Origin: JBBSIN01 sp038232055
Lineage (GTDB): Bacteria; Actinomycetota; Actinomycetes; JADGOV01
Assembly: GCA_038232055.1 (NCBI GenBank)
Contig: JBBSIN010000037.1
Span: 1 to 23,453 of the forward strand
DNA length: 23,453 nt
Direction of reading: 5' to 3'
Positions 14,974-21,952 of the stretch are shown piece after piece; the first letter of the stretch is position 1, and each line of letters opens with the position of its first letter. Under the pieces are notes generated by a model. The model did not search any database. It had not been told where the DNA came from and was given only the letters and a program-made list of their open reading frames with translations. A program made the position numbers and the translations under genes.

Positions 14974-15753
14974 ATGGCAGAGGGCGCCGTACGAAGCACC
15001 GTCGTCGGCGGCGTCGCGGAGATCACGCTGAGCCGGCCGAAGCAGCGCAACCCACTGGACTACGCCGCCGTCCAGCAGCTCGTGGTCGCGCTGCGGCAGG
15101 CGGAAGCCGCTGCCGAGGTGCGGGTGATCTTGCTGCGCGGCGAGGGCGACGGCTTCTGCGCCGGCGGTGACCTCCGTGAGTTCGCCGACCTCGAGAGCGG
15201 GTCGGCGTACCAGCATCACGAAAGCGGTGCCGGCTGGGCGGAGTTGATGACGCTGCCTCGCCGGCTCTCCGTGCCGGTCATCGTGGCGGCACACGGCTAC
15301 GCCTTTGCCGGCGGCTGCGGACTCGTTGCCGCAGCTGACGTCGCCGTCGCGGCGGCGGGTACCCGGTTCAGCTGCTCGGAGGTCCGGATCGGGCTGTTTC
15401 CCATCATCGTGCTTCCCGCCCTGGCAAACGCTGTGGGACAGCGACGGGCGAGGGAGCTCGCCCTCACCGGCCGGACCATCGACGCCGACGAGGCACTGCG
15501 CATCGGTCTCGTGCAGCAGCTCTTCCCGGCGGACGGCTTCGTCGAGGCCGCCCGTACGGTCGCCACCGAGATGGCCGCTATGGGTCGGCACGCATGTCGG
15601 CTCGGCAAGTACTACCTGCGCCACGTGGAGGACATGCCACAGGACGACGCTGTCGCGTTCGGGCAGTCGATGCGTGGTGCCTTTCTCTCGAGCCCCGACT
15701 TCGCAGAAGGGGTCCGCGCCTTTCTCGACAAGCGCCGCCCCAGCTTCGAGTAG
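14974..15753 (+). CDS. enoyl-CoA hydratase, GnyH/LiuC/AtuE-like
   Basis: This 259-residue crotonase-family protein adds water to an enoyl-CoA. The oxyanion-hole segment GDGFCAGGDL (58-67) and a second Gly-rich loop, GYAFAGGCGL (108-117), are present. Classical hydratases use two glutamates; the first is replaced by Gly116 (GGCGL instead of GGCEL) and the second is kept as Glu136 (SCSEVRIGLFP). The pattern LSEVRIGLxP with no first Glu recalls methylglutaconyl-CoA and isohexenylglutaconyl-CoA hydratases of leucine and acyclic terpene degradation, which act right after a biotin carboxylase. The ATG at 14974 has GGGAGAA ahead and follows the carboxylase gene by 32 bases. That context supports hydration of a carboxylated enoyl-CoA. 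Confidence 0.87.
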   Translation: MAEGAVRSTVVGGVAEITLSRPKQRNPLDYAAVQQLVVALRQAEAAAEVRVILLRGEGDGFCAGGDLREFADLESGSAYQHHESGAGWAELMTLPRRLSVPVIVAAHGYAFAGGCGLVAAADVAVAAAGTRFSCSEVRIGLFPIIVLPALANAVGQRRARELALTGRTIDADEALRIGLVQQLFPADGFVEAARTVATEMAAMGRHACRLGKYYLRHVEDMPQDDAVAFGQSMRGAFLSSPDFAEGVRAFLDKRRPSFE

Positions 15754-15761
15754 CGACGGCC

Positions 15762-16337
15762 GTGGACGAACAAGCGCTCGCCCGTCACACTGCTGCAGTG
15801 ACACGACGATGGGAAGACTTCCGACTCGGCGACCGGATCGTCTCGGACGGGATCACCGTGACCGAGACGCATGTCGTCGGATGGGCTTCCCTGACCGGCG
15901 ACTGGATTCCGCTGCACGTCGACGAGACCTACGCCACCAAGACACAGTTCGGTGGCCGTATCGCGCACGGACCATTGACACTCGCGCTGGCACTGGGGCT
16001 CGTGACGCAGACTCGGGCGTTCGCCGGCGGGGCGGTGGCCGCGTGGCTGGGCCTCGATGCGCTTCGTGCGCTGCGGCCCGTCCACCTCGGCGACACCGTG
16101 CGGACGGAGGTCGACGTCGTGACGACCCGCCCGACGTCAAACGCCACGCGCGGCCTCGTGGTGCTGGACTACGCCGTGCTCAACCAGCGCGACGAGACAG
16201 TCATGACCTTCCAGAGCTCGTTCCTCCTCAACCGACGATGCAGCCAGGGGACCGAGGCGCCCGTACCGGCCGCTGCCAACGGCCAGCAGCACGCTTCGGT
16301 GTCGTCGCGATCCACGAGGACCAAGCCACCTGCTTGA
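15762..16337 (+). CDS. MaoC-like (R)-specific dehydratase/hydratase
   Basis: The protein is a MaoC-like hotdog hydratase acting on CoA esters. The hydratase motif is TGDWIPLHVDETYA (D47, H52 when numbered from GTG 15762), followed by FGGRIAHGPLTLALALGL, the usual dimer-helix segment. The Asn after the catalytic Asp region (normally D-x-N-P) is Ile here. After the core there is an unconserved 30-residue tail rich in Ala, Ser and Thr. GTG 15762 lies 8 bases after the hydratase stop; GTG 15798, giving VTRRWEDFRLGD, is an equally good start, and neither has a clear ribosome site. It probably works with the neighbouring hydratase or on its product. The next promoter's -35 box overlaps its stop codon. 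Confidence 0.83.
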   Translation: MDEQALARHTAAVTRRWEDFRLGDRIVSDGITVTETHVVGWASLTGDWIPLHVDETYATKTQFGGRIAHGPLTLALALGLVTQTRAFAGGAVAAWLGLDALRALRPVHLGDTVRTEVDVVTTRPTSNATRGLVVLDYAVLNQRDETVMTFQSSFLLNRRCSQGTEAPVPAAANGQQHASVSSRSTRTKPPA

Positions 16338-16361
16338 CGGTGGGCGAGTCGTGCGTAAACA
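16334..16361 (+). promoter_or_regulatory. candidate promoter of the carboxyltransferase gene
   Basis: TTGACG (16334-16339) is a near-consensus -35 box that overlaps the MaoC stop codon. TAAACA (16356-16361), 16 bases on, is a fair -10 box. The operator at 16365-16376 lies just downstream, over the expected start site. Confidence 0.5.
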
Positions 16362-16364
16362 TAC

Positions 16365-16376
16365 GAACGCTCGCTC
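16365..16376. promoter_or_regulatory. TetR-type operator, copy 2
   Basis: GAACGCTCGCTC differs from the consensus GAACGNNCGTTC at one position. It covers the probable transcription start of the carboxyltransferase gene, a position suited to repression. Confidence 0.65.
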
Positions 16377-16400
16377 GTCCCATTTCTCCCTGGAGGTCGC

Positions 16401-17969
16401 GTGGACGACGCCGCCGTCGACCCCGATCAGCCGCTGGCGGCGCCAGACGTCCACGACCGGCTCCGGGAGCGACTGCAGAGCGCCCGTCTCGGCGGATCGG
16501 AGAAGCACCGAAGCAAGCACGTGGCCGCGGGCAAGCTGCTCGTTCGGGACCGGCTGAAGCTGCTGCTCGACGGTGAGCCGGAGTTCGAGGACGGCCTGCT
16601 GGCCCGCTACGACGAGGGGATACCCGGCGACGCGGTCGTCACCTGCACCGGGCGCGTCGACGGCCGTCGGGTGTGCGTCATCGCGAACGACTACACCGTC
16701 AAGGCCGGCACCTGGGGCAAGCGCACGTTCGAGAAGATCACCAGAATGCAGGAGCTGGCCGACCAGATCGGTGCTCCGATCGTCTACCTCGTCGACGCGG
16801 CCGGCGCGCGCATCGACGAGCAGTTCGAGAGTTACGCCGGCCGCCACGCCTGGGGCAACATCTTTTACAACCAGGTGCAGTTCTCCGGCCGCGTTCCTCA
16901 GGTCTGCGCGCTCTTCGGTCCCTCACCGGCCGGGTCGGCGTACGTGCCGGCACTCTGCGACGTCACGATCATGGTCCGCGGCAATGCCACGGCCTACCTG
17001 GGGCCGCCCCGGCTGGCCGAGATGGTGACCGGCGAGCACGTGACGCTCGAGGAGATGGGCGGCGCCGAGATGCACTGCCGAGTTTCGGGCCTCGGCGACC
17101 TCCTCGTCGAAGACGAGGAGGAGGCGATTGCCGCCATCCGGGTCTGGCTGTCCTACCTGCCGAGCTCCTTCTCCGAGCTGCCGCCCCAGACGGAACCGGT
17201 CGACGCATCGTCCGAGCGGACCGTCGAGGAAATCGTCCCGGTCAGCCAGGCCGAGGTATTCGACGTTCACGAGCTCCTCGACGCGCTCGTCGACGCCGAG
17301 TCCTTCTTCGAGTACAAGCCGCTGTTCGCCCCCGAGCTCGTCACCGGCTTCGCGCGCCTCGGCGGGTGCAGCGTCGGCATTCTCGCCAACCAGTCGACGC
17401 AAAAGGGCGGCGTTCTCTTCTCGGACTCCTCCGACAAGGCCGCGCGGTTCATCTGGATCTGCAACGCGTTCAACGTGCCGCTGCTCTTCCTCGTCGACAT
17501 CGCCGGATACATGATCGGGTCCGCCGTCGAGCGGGAGGGCATCATCCGGCACGGCGCGAAGATGCTCTTCGCGGTGGCCGAGAGCCGGGTGCCGCGGATC
17601 GCCGTACTCGTCCGCAAGGCCTACGGCGGCGGCTACCTGGCTATGTCCGGCAGCCCGATGCGGCCGGATGCCGTGCTCGCGCTGCCTACCGCCAAGCCGG
17701 CGCTGATGGGGCCGGAGGCGGCCATCAACGCCATGCACTACAACCGGGTCATGGCGATGGACGACCCGGAGGAGCGCCGTCGCTACATCGCGGATGAGCG
17801 GGCCAAGTACGAAGCGAAGATCGACGTCTTCCAGATCGCCAACGAGAACGCGATTGAAGCGATCGTCCCGCCGGAGCACCTCCGCGCCGAACTGATCCGC
17901 CGGTACGACGTCTACCGTCGCCGGCCGGCCCGACCACACGACCGGCGCAACGGCGTCTATCCGGTCTGA
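16401..17969 (+). CDS. acyl-CoA carboxylase beta subunit (carboxyltransferase)
   Basis: This 522-residue carboxyltransferase moves CO2 from biotin to an acyl-CoA. The N-terminal crotonase-like half has the CoA-binding loop DAAGARIDEQ (132-141), where most relatives have SGGARIQE. The C-terminal, biotin-side half has DIAGYMIGSAVEREGIIRHGAKML (from D366) and RKAYGGGYLAMSG (about 404-416). Propionyl/acetyl-CoA types have GFLPGTDQE at the first of these, with a specificity Asp; that Asp is absent here. The GNATAYLGPP and GGAEMHCRVSGLGD stretches are nearer to methylcrotonyl- and geranyl-CoA carboxylases. The substrate is therefore unlikely to be plain propionyl-CoA. GTG 16401 is preceded by TGGAGGTC. 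Its partner is probably the alpha subunit at 13151. Confidence 0.93.
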   Translation: MDDAAVDPDQPLAAPDVHDRLRERLQSARLGGSEKHRSKHVAAGKLLVRDRLKLLLDGEPEFEDGLLARYDEGIPGDAVVTCTGRVDGRRVCVIANDYTVKAGTWGKRTFEKITRMQELADQIGAPIVYLVDAAGARIDEQFESYAGRHAWGNIFYNQVQFSGRVPQVCALFGPSPAGSAYVPALCDVTIMVRGNATAYLGPPRLAEMVTGEHVTLEEMGGAEMHCRVSGLGDLLVEDEEEAIAAIRVWLSYLPSSFSELPPQTEPVDASSERTVEEIVPVSQAEVFDVHELLDALVDAESFFEYKPLFAPELVTGFARLGGCSVGILANQSTQKGGVLFSDSSDKAARFIWICNAFNVPLLFLVDIAGYMIGSAVEREGIIRHGAKMLFAVAESRVPRIAVLVRKAYGGGYLAMSGSPMRPDAVLALPTAKPALMGPEAAINAMHYNRVMAMDDPEERRRYIADERAKYEAKIDVFQIANENAIEAIVPPEHLRAELIRRYDVYRRRPARPHDRRNGVYPV

Positions 17970-17975
17970 CGCAGG

Positions 17976-18004
17976 GTTGTTTGAACGAGCGTTCGTTCTA
18001 GACT
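17976..18004 (+). promoter_or_regulatory. candidate promoter giving a leaderless acyl-CoA synthetase mRNA
   Basis: GTTGTT (17976-17981) and TAGACT (17999-18004), 17 bases apart, fit -35 and -10 boxes. The start site expected about 7 bases on coincides with the GTG start codon at 18012. There is no ribosome site, which supports a leaderless transcript. Confidence 0.5.
17983..17994. promoter_or_regulatory. TetR-type operator, copy 3
   Basis: GAACGAGCGTTC matches the consensus GAACGNNCGTTC exactly and continues as GTTC to 17998, making a longer imperfect dyad. It fills the spacer between the candidate -35 and -10 boxes of the acyl-CoA synthetase promoter. Confidence 0.7.
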
Positions 18005-18011
18005 CCCGGCC

Positions 18012-19562
18012 GTGGACATCGGGTACTACTTGCACCGCACCGCGAACCGACACCCGCACCGAGTCGCCGTGGTGGACGGGCAGCGCCGCCTGCAGTACGC
18101 GGGGCTCGACGAGCGGGTGACGCGCCTGGCCAACGCCCTGCTCGGGCTGGGCCTGCGGCCCGGTGATCGGGTCGTCGACCTGCAGAAGAACGGCCTGGAA
18201 CACGTCGAGGCCGACTTGGCGATGGCCCAGGCGGGTCTCGTCCGGGTTGCCGTCAACACCCGCTTGCAGCTCGAGGACTGGCGCTACATGGCGAGCGACT
18301 GCGGAGCTCGCGGGCTGCTGTACGGGCCGGGTTTCGGGGAGGCGGCCGCCGAGCTCGCCTCGCTCGACCACATCCGCCACGTCGTGGGCATCGGTGCCGG
18401 GCCCGGGCAGCGGTACGAGGACGTGCTGGCAGCCGGCTCGGCGACGCCGCGGTCTTACCGACCGGCGCCCGACGAGGTGGTGAGCCTGAACTACAGCTCG
18501 GGTACGACCGGGCGCCCCAAGGGCTGCATACGAACCCATCGCAACCGTTTCGCGAGCATGCGCGACATCGTCGTCAGCCTGATGGAGCGACCGCTGGGGC
18601 CGGACGATGTCTGGCTGCACGCCGGGCCGATGACGCACGCGTCGGGGCTCTTCGTCTTTCCCCACATCTTCTGCGGCGGGGTCCAGGTGGTGCTACCGCG
18701 GTTCGACCCGGACGAGGTGCTGCGGGCCGTCGCGCAGTACGGTGTGACCGGCACCGTATGGGTGCCGACGATGGTCGAGCGGGTCGTCGGTAGCTCCGAG
18801 CTGCCGCGTACCGACCTCTCGTCGCTGCGCCGGGTTACCTACGCCGGGGCGCCGATGGCGCCCGAACGGATCGCCGTGGCCAATGACGCGCTCGGCGGCC
18901 GACTCGCGCAGTTCTACGGCATGGTGGAGGCCATCCCGCCGCTCACCGTTCTGACCCAGGAAGACCACCGTCGTGCGACGGCGGGCGAGGCAGCCGAGCG
19001 ACTCGGGTCTGCCGGTCACGAGGTGCTCGGCTGCGAGGTCGCCGTACTGACCAAGAGCGGGGAACTCGCTGTGCCGGGTGCGGTCGGCGAGCTCACCATC
19101 GCCGGTGACCATGTCATGGCAGGGTACTGGGGCAAGGATGCCGAGACCGGGAAGGCCCTAAGGGACGGGCGGCTCTGGACCGGCGACCTCGCGCACGTCG
19201 ACGACGCGGGATACGTGACGATCGTCGACCGGGAGAGCGACATGATCATTTCGGGTGGCTACAACGTCTATCCCCGTGAGGTCGAGGACGCCATCTCCGA
19301 ACTGCCAGCCGTCCAGGAGGTGGCGGTCATCGGCACGCCCGACCCGGAGTGGGGCCAGGTCGTCACCGCCTATGTCGTGGCCCGGCCCGGCGCCGTACTC
19401 GACCGTGTACACGTGATAGAGCACTGCCGTCGGCGACTGGCCGGCTTCAAGAAGCCGCGTCGAGTGCAGGTTGTCGACGCGCTGCCCAAGTCACCGACCG
19501 GCAAGATCTCCCGCAAGATGCTGCGCGACGAGGCCTACGTCGGAGCCGGGCGGCGGATATGA
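18012..19562 (+). CDS. acyl-CoA synthetase (AMP-forming)
   Basis: This 516-residue class I adenylate-forming enzyme activates a carboxylic acid with ATP and CoA. The phosphate loop YSSGTTGRPKG is at 161-171, and the conserved YGMVEAIPP takes the place of the A5 motif. The ADP-binding region reads LWTGDLAHVDDAGYVTIVDRESDMIISGGYNVYPREVED. The catalytic lysine is K498 in KSPTGKISRK. The acid cannot be deduced. It begins a new transcription unit behind an operator. GTG 18012 has no ribosome site but lies where transcription should begin. The stop overlaps the mutase start (ATGA), so synthetase, mutase and thioesterase form one operon. Confidence 0.92.
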   Translation: MDIGYYLHRTANRHPHRVAVVDGQRRLQYAGLDERVTRLANALLGLGLRPGDRVVDLQKNGLEHVEADLAMAQAGLVRVAVNTRLQLEDWRYMASDCGARGLLYGPGFGEAAAELASLDHIRHVVGIGAGPGQRYEDVLAAGSATPRSYRPAPDEVVSLNYSSGTTGRPKGCIRTHRNRFASMRDIVVSLMERPLGPDDVWLHAGPMTHASGLFVFPHIFCGGVQVVLPRFDPDEVLRAVAQYGVTGTVWVPTMVERVVGSSELPRTDLSSLRRVTYAGAPMAPERIAVANDALGGRLAQFYGMVEAIPPLTVLTQEDHRRATAGEAAERLGSAGHEVLGCEVAVLTKSGELAVPGAVGELTIAGDHVMAGYWGKDAETGKALRDGRLWTGDLAHVDDAGYVTIVDRESDMIISGGYNVYPREVEDAISELPAVQEVAVIGTPDPEWGQVVTAYVVARPGAVLDRVHVIEHCRRRLAGFKKPRRVQVVDALPKSPTGKISRKMLRDEAYVGAGRRI

Positions 19563-21148
19563 CCCGCTGGCGAACCCGCTCCGGCATCCCGCTGCCGCCG
19601 ACGTTCGGCTTCGCCGACCTTCCCGGCGGCGCGGACCTGGAGCGCCGCATCGGGCGGCCCGGCGACCCGCCGTTCGTGCGCGGCATCGACGCCGACGGCT
19701 ACCGGACCGGATCGTGGATCATGGGGCAGTACGGCGGCTTCGGTACCGCGGAGGAGACCAACGCGCGGCTCCGCGAGATGCTCGCCGCGGGCCAGACCGG
19801 CTTCAGCATCGCCCTCGACCTGCCCACTCAGATGGGCATGGACTCGGACGCCCCGCTTGCCGCACGCGAGGTGGGCCGGGTGGGAGTGGCGATCGACAGC
19901 CTCCGTGACATGGAGATCCTGCTGCACGGCATCGACCTGGGCCGGATCCGCCAGATCCGGACGACGGCCAACGCGATCGGCCATCTCTGGCTAGCCCTTG
20001 TCGTCGTCGCCTGCGAAAAGGCCGGCACCGACCCGGCCGGCATCAAGGTCCTGATCCAGAACGACGTGCTCAAGGAGTACTTCGCGCGGGGCACGTTCAT
20101 TCATCCGCCCGCGGCCGCCCTCTCCGTCGTCGGTGACGTCGTAGAGCACTGCGCGCGGCACCTTCCGGCGTGGACGCCTGTCACGCTCTCCGGTTATCAC
20201 ATCCGCGAGGCGGGTGGCGACGCCGTACAGGAGATAGCGTTCAGCGTCGCCGACGGGATCGCCTACGCCGAGAACGTCGTCGCCCGCGGCGTGGGCGTCG
20301 ACAGCTTCGCCCCGTCGCTGTTCACCTTCTTGTCCTCCGGGCTCGACCTGCTCGAGGAGGTGGCGAAGTTCCGCGCCGCCAGGGCGACCTGGAGCCGGGT
20401 CATGGACGAGCGGTTCGGCGCTCAGGATCCGCGCAGCAGGGCCCTGCGCATCTTCGCGTTCACGGCGGGCTCGGCGCTCGTCGCGCAGGACCCGCTGAAC
20501 AACACCGTGCGGGTCACCCTGGAGGCGTTGGCCGCGGTGCTCGGCGGGGTGCAGACGCTGCATGCCTCGGGGTACGACGAGGCGCTCGGAGTGCCGACGC
20601 CGGAGGCCGCGCTGCTCGGCCTGCGCACCCAGCAGATCCTCGCGGAGGAGACCGGCCTGCGGGCGGTCGTCGACCCGCTCGGCGGCAGCTTCGCCGTCGA
20701 GGCGCTCACCGCCGAGCTCGCCGAGCGCATCTGGCAGACCCTCGCGGAGATCGACAAGCGAGGAGGTGCCCTCGCCTGTATCGAGACCGGCTGGTTCGCC
20801 GACCAGCTTGCCGAGGGCGCGTATGAGCAACAGCAGGCGGTGGACGACGGCCGGCGCCACGTGGTGGGGCTGAACTGCTACCGGAGCCAGGCGGGCAACG
20901 AGTCGCTGCGGGTGTTTCGCCCGGACGCCGATGGGGAGCGCCGCCAGTGCCGGCGCCTGCGCGAGGTACGTGCTGGCCGTGACGGCGACGCCGTCCTGAC
21001 CGCCCTCGACAGGCTCCGCGATGTCGCCAGGGAAGGCGGGAACATCGTGCCGGCGACGATCGAGGCGGTGCGGTCGTACGCCACCGTGGGAGAGGTCACC
21101 TCGACGCTCGGCGAGGTCTTCGGCTACGCCGAGCCGGCCAGCCGATGA
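19559..21148 (+). CDS. B12-dependent acyl-CoA mutase large subunit, divergent
   Basis: This 529-residue protein is the substrate-binding barrel of the methylmalonyl-CoA mutase family. It has no C-terminal cobalamin domain (no DxHxxG), so a separate small B12 subunit is needed; none is in the window. The family start is recognisable (RSGIPLPPTFGFADL). By my alignment to Propionibacterium MutB, Tyr89, Gln197, Arg207 and His244 are kept (Y58, Q167, R177, H214), as expected for a substrate with a free carboxylate. Other residues are changed: Tyr75, Met78, Arg82, Thr85 and Arg87 of the CoA tunnel become D, G, G, I and G, and His328, Gln330 and Asn366 become F299, F301 and S337. The 2-hydroxyisobutyryl type is excluded by Y58 and A85. 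The reaction is unknown; a carbon-skeleton rearrangement of a carboxylated acyl-CoA is the likeliest. Confidence 0.85.
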   Translation: MTRWRTRSGIPLPPTFGFADLPGGADLERRIGRPGDPPFVRGIDADGYRTGSWIMGQYGGFGTAEETNARLREMLAAGQTGFSIALDLPTQMGMDSDAPLAAREVGRVGVAIDSLRDMEILLHGIDLGRIRQIRTTANAIGHLWLALVVVACEKAGTDPAGIKVLIQNDVLKEYFARGTFIHPPAAALSVVGDVVEHCARHLPAWTPVTLSGYHIREAGGDAVQEIAFSVADGIAYAENVVARGVGVDSFAPSLFTFLSSGLDLLEEVAKFRAARATWSRVMDERFGAQDPRSRALRIFAFTAGSALVAQDPLNNTVRVTLEALAAVLGGVQTLHASGYDEALGVPTPEAALLGLRTQQILAEETGLRAVVDPLGGSFAVEALTAELAERIWQTLAEIDKRGGALACIETGWFADQLAEGAYEQQQAVDDGRRHVVGLNCYRSQAGNESLRVFRPDADGERRQCRRLREVRAGRDGDAVLTALDRLRDVAREGGNIVPATIEAVRSYATVGEVTSTLGEVFGYAEPASR

Positions 21149-21639
21149 CCGACCGTTCGCCCGAAGCGCTCCGGTCCTGGGCGCAGGGCCGGCTGGATGC
21201 CGCGCCGCTCTACGGGCTGCTCGGTATCGCCCTCGACGACGTCGACCGCGGTCGGGTAGCCGCCTCGCTACTGGTGCGTGCCGAGCATTGCAACATCGAC
21301 GGAGTCGTGCACGGCGGTCTCTACACTTTGCTCGCCGACACTGCCCTGGGGATCGCCGCGCGAACGATGCACGCCCCGGACGCCGCGCTGAAGACGCTCG
21401 AGCTGGCGACGTCCTTTCTCGACGGCGTACGGAAGGGAGAGCGGCTCGTCGTCTGCGCCTCCGTCGTACGGGCAACCGGCCGGCTCGTGTGGTGCGAGGC
21501 CGTGATGGCCGCCACCGGCACCGACGGCCCCGAACGGGAGGTCGCGCGCGCCCGCAGCCTCAACTACGTCGTGCCGGCGACCGGGGCGCCAACGACCCCC
21601 CCGGCCGGGGCGCCAACGACTCCCCCGGCCGCTCGCTAG
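21145..21639 (+). CDS. PaaI-like hotdog thioesterase
   Basis: This 164-residue protein of the PaaI/YbgC-like hotdog class hydrolyses acyl-CoA thioesters. The signature HCNIDGVVHGGLYTLLADTALGIAA (48-72) contains the HGG turn (56-58) and Asp65, the usual catalytic acid position of PaaI-type enzymes. Later strands include LKTLELATSFLDGVRKGERLVVCASVVRATGRLVWCEAVM. The last 20 residues are a low-complexity tail with GAPTTPPA twice in tandem. The ATG at 21145 overlaps the mutase stop, so it ends the synthetase-mutase-thioesterase operon. A housekeeping role in freeing CoA from stalled intermediates is plausible. Confidence 0.87.
   Translation: MTDRSPEALRSWAQGRLDAAPLYGLLGIALDDVDRGRVAASLLVRAEHCNIDGVVHGGLYTLLADTALGIAARTMHAPDAALKTLELATSFLDGVRKGERLVVCASVVRATGRLVWCEAVMAATGTDGPEREVARARSLNYVVPATGAPTTPPAGAPTTPPAAR
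21586..21633. repeat. 24-bp tandem repeat in the thioesterase tail
   Basis: Two near-identical 24-base units (ggggcgccaacgac followed by a C-run and ggcc) lie head to tail and encode GAPTTPPA twice. The unit keeps the frame, so it looks like a recent slippage duplication in an unconstrained tail. Confidence 0.7.
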
Positions 21640-21672
21640 CCATCAGACTTCCCGGCAACCAGATCTCCGGAT

Positions 21673-21752
21673 GATCTCCTTCGCCCGGCTGGTGGCGGTC
21701 AAACGATCTCTCCGGCGGCCCGCCAGCCACCACAGGCAGGGCGAAGGAGATC
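21673..21752. repeat. large two-part hairpin in the 21640-21952 intergenic region
   Basis: GATCTCCTTCGCCC (21673-21686) is perfectly complementary to GGGCGAAGGAGATC (21739-21752). Inside, TGGTGGC (21690-21696) pairs with GCCACCA (21726-21732), giving a long stem with a 29-base loop. Immediately after it, CGCCGGG/CCCGGCG (21757-21772) forms another short dyad. Next, an imperfect direct repeat starting ggcgatgga occurs twice (about 21769 and 21788), followed by GCACCCGG/CCGGGTGC (21832-21863). No T-run follows the big hairpin. No open frame in this 313-base gap looks real. Confidence 0.75.
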
Positions 21753-21885
21753 GCCACGCCGGGTGCCCGGCGATGGAGAGGGTGTTGCGGCGATGGAGGG
21801 TGCTGCGACGACGGAGCGACGTCAGCCCAGCGCACCCGGGGGGAACGTCCGCCGACCGGGTGCTCGGGGACCGGAATCAGCGCCC

Positions 21886-21914
21886 TTGACCCGCTGGCAG
21901 GGCCTATATACGGT
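21886..21914 (+). promoter_or_regulatory. candidate promoter of the DUF1446 operon
   Basis: TTGACC (21886-21891) and TACGGT (21909-21914) are 17 bases apart and fit -35 and -10 boxes well. The start site would be near 21921, just before the operator at 21923. Confidence 0.5.
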
Positions 21915-21922
21915 CGGCTTAC

Positions 21923-21934
21923 GAACGCTCGTTC
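21923..21934. promoter_or_regulatory. TetR-type operator, copy 4
   Basis: GAACGCTCGTTC is the exact reverse complement of copy 3 and matches GAACGNNCGTTC fully. It lies directly after the expected transcription start and 18 bases before the DUF1446 start codon. Confidence 0.7.
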
Positions 21935-21952
21935 TTCAGAGCCGGAGGGACG

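Noticed and set aside
16401..17969. Propionyl-CoA carboxylase beta subunit by name
   Set aside because: The specificity Asp segment is absent, so only the general carboxyltransferase class is supported.
16923..18665. 580-codon open frame antisense to the carboxyltransferase and synthetase genes
   Set aside because: It crosses two real plus-strand genes and their promoter and shows only shadow-frame composition.
19559..21148. 2-hydroxyisobutyryl-CoA mutase or isobutyryl-CoA mutase
   Set aside because: The diagnostic Ile and Asp of the former are Tyr58 and Ala85; the latter's Phe/Gln pair is Tyr58/Arg177 here.
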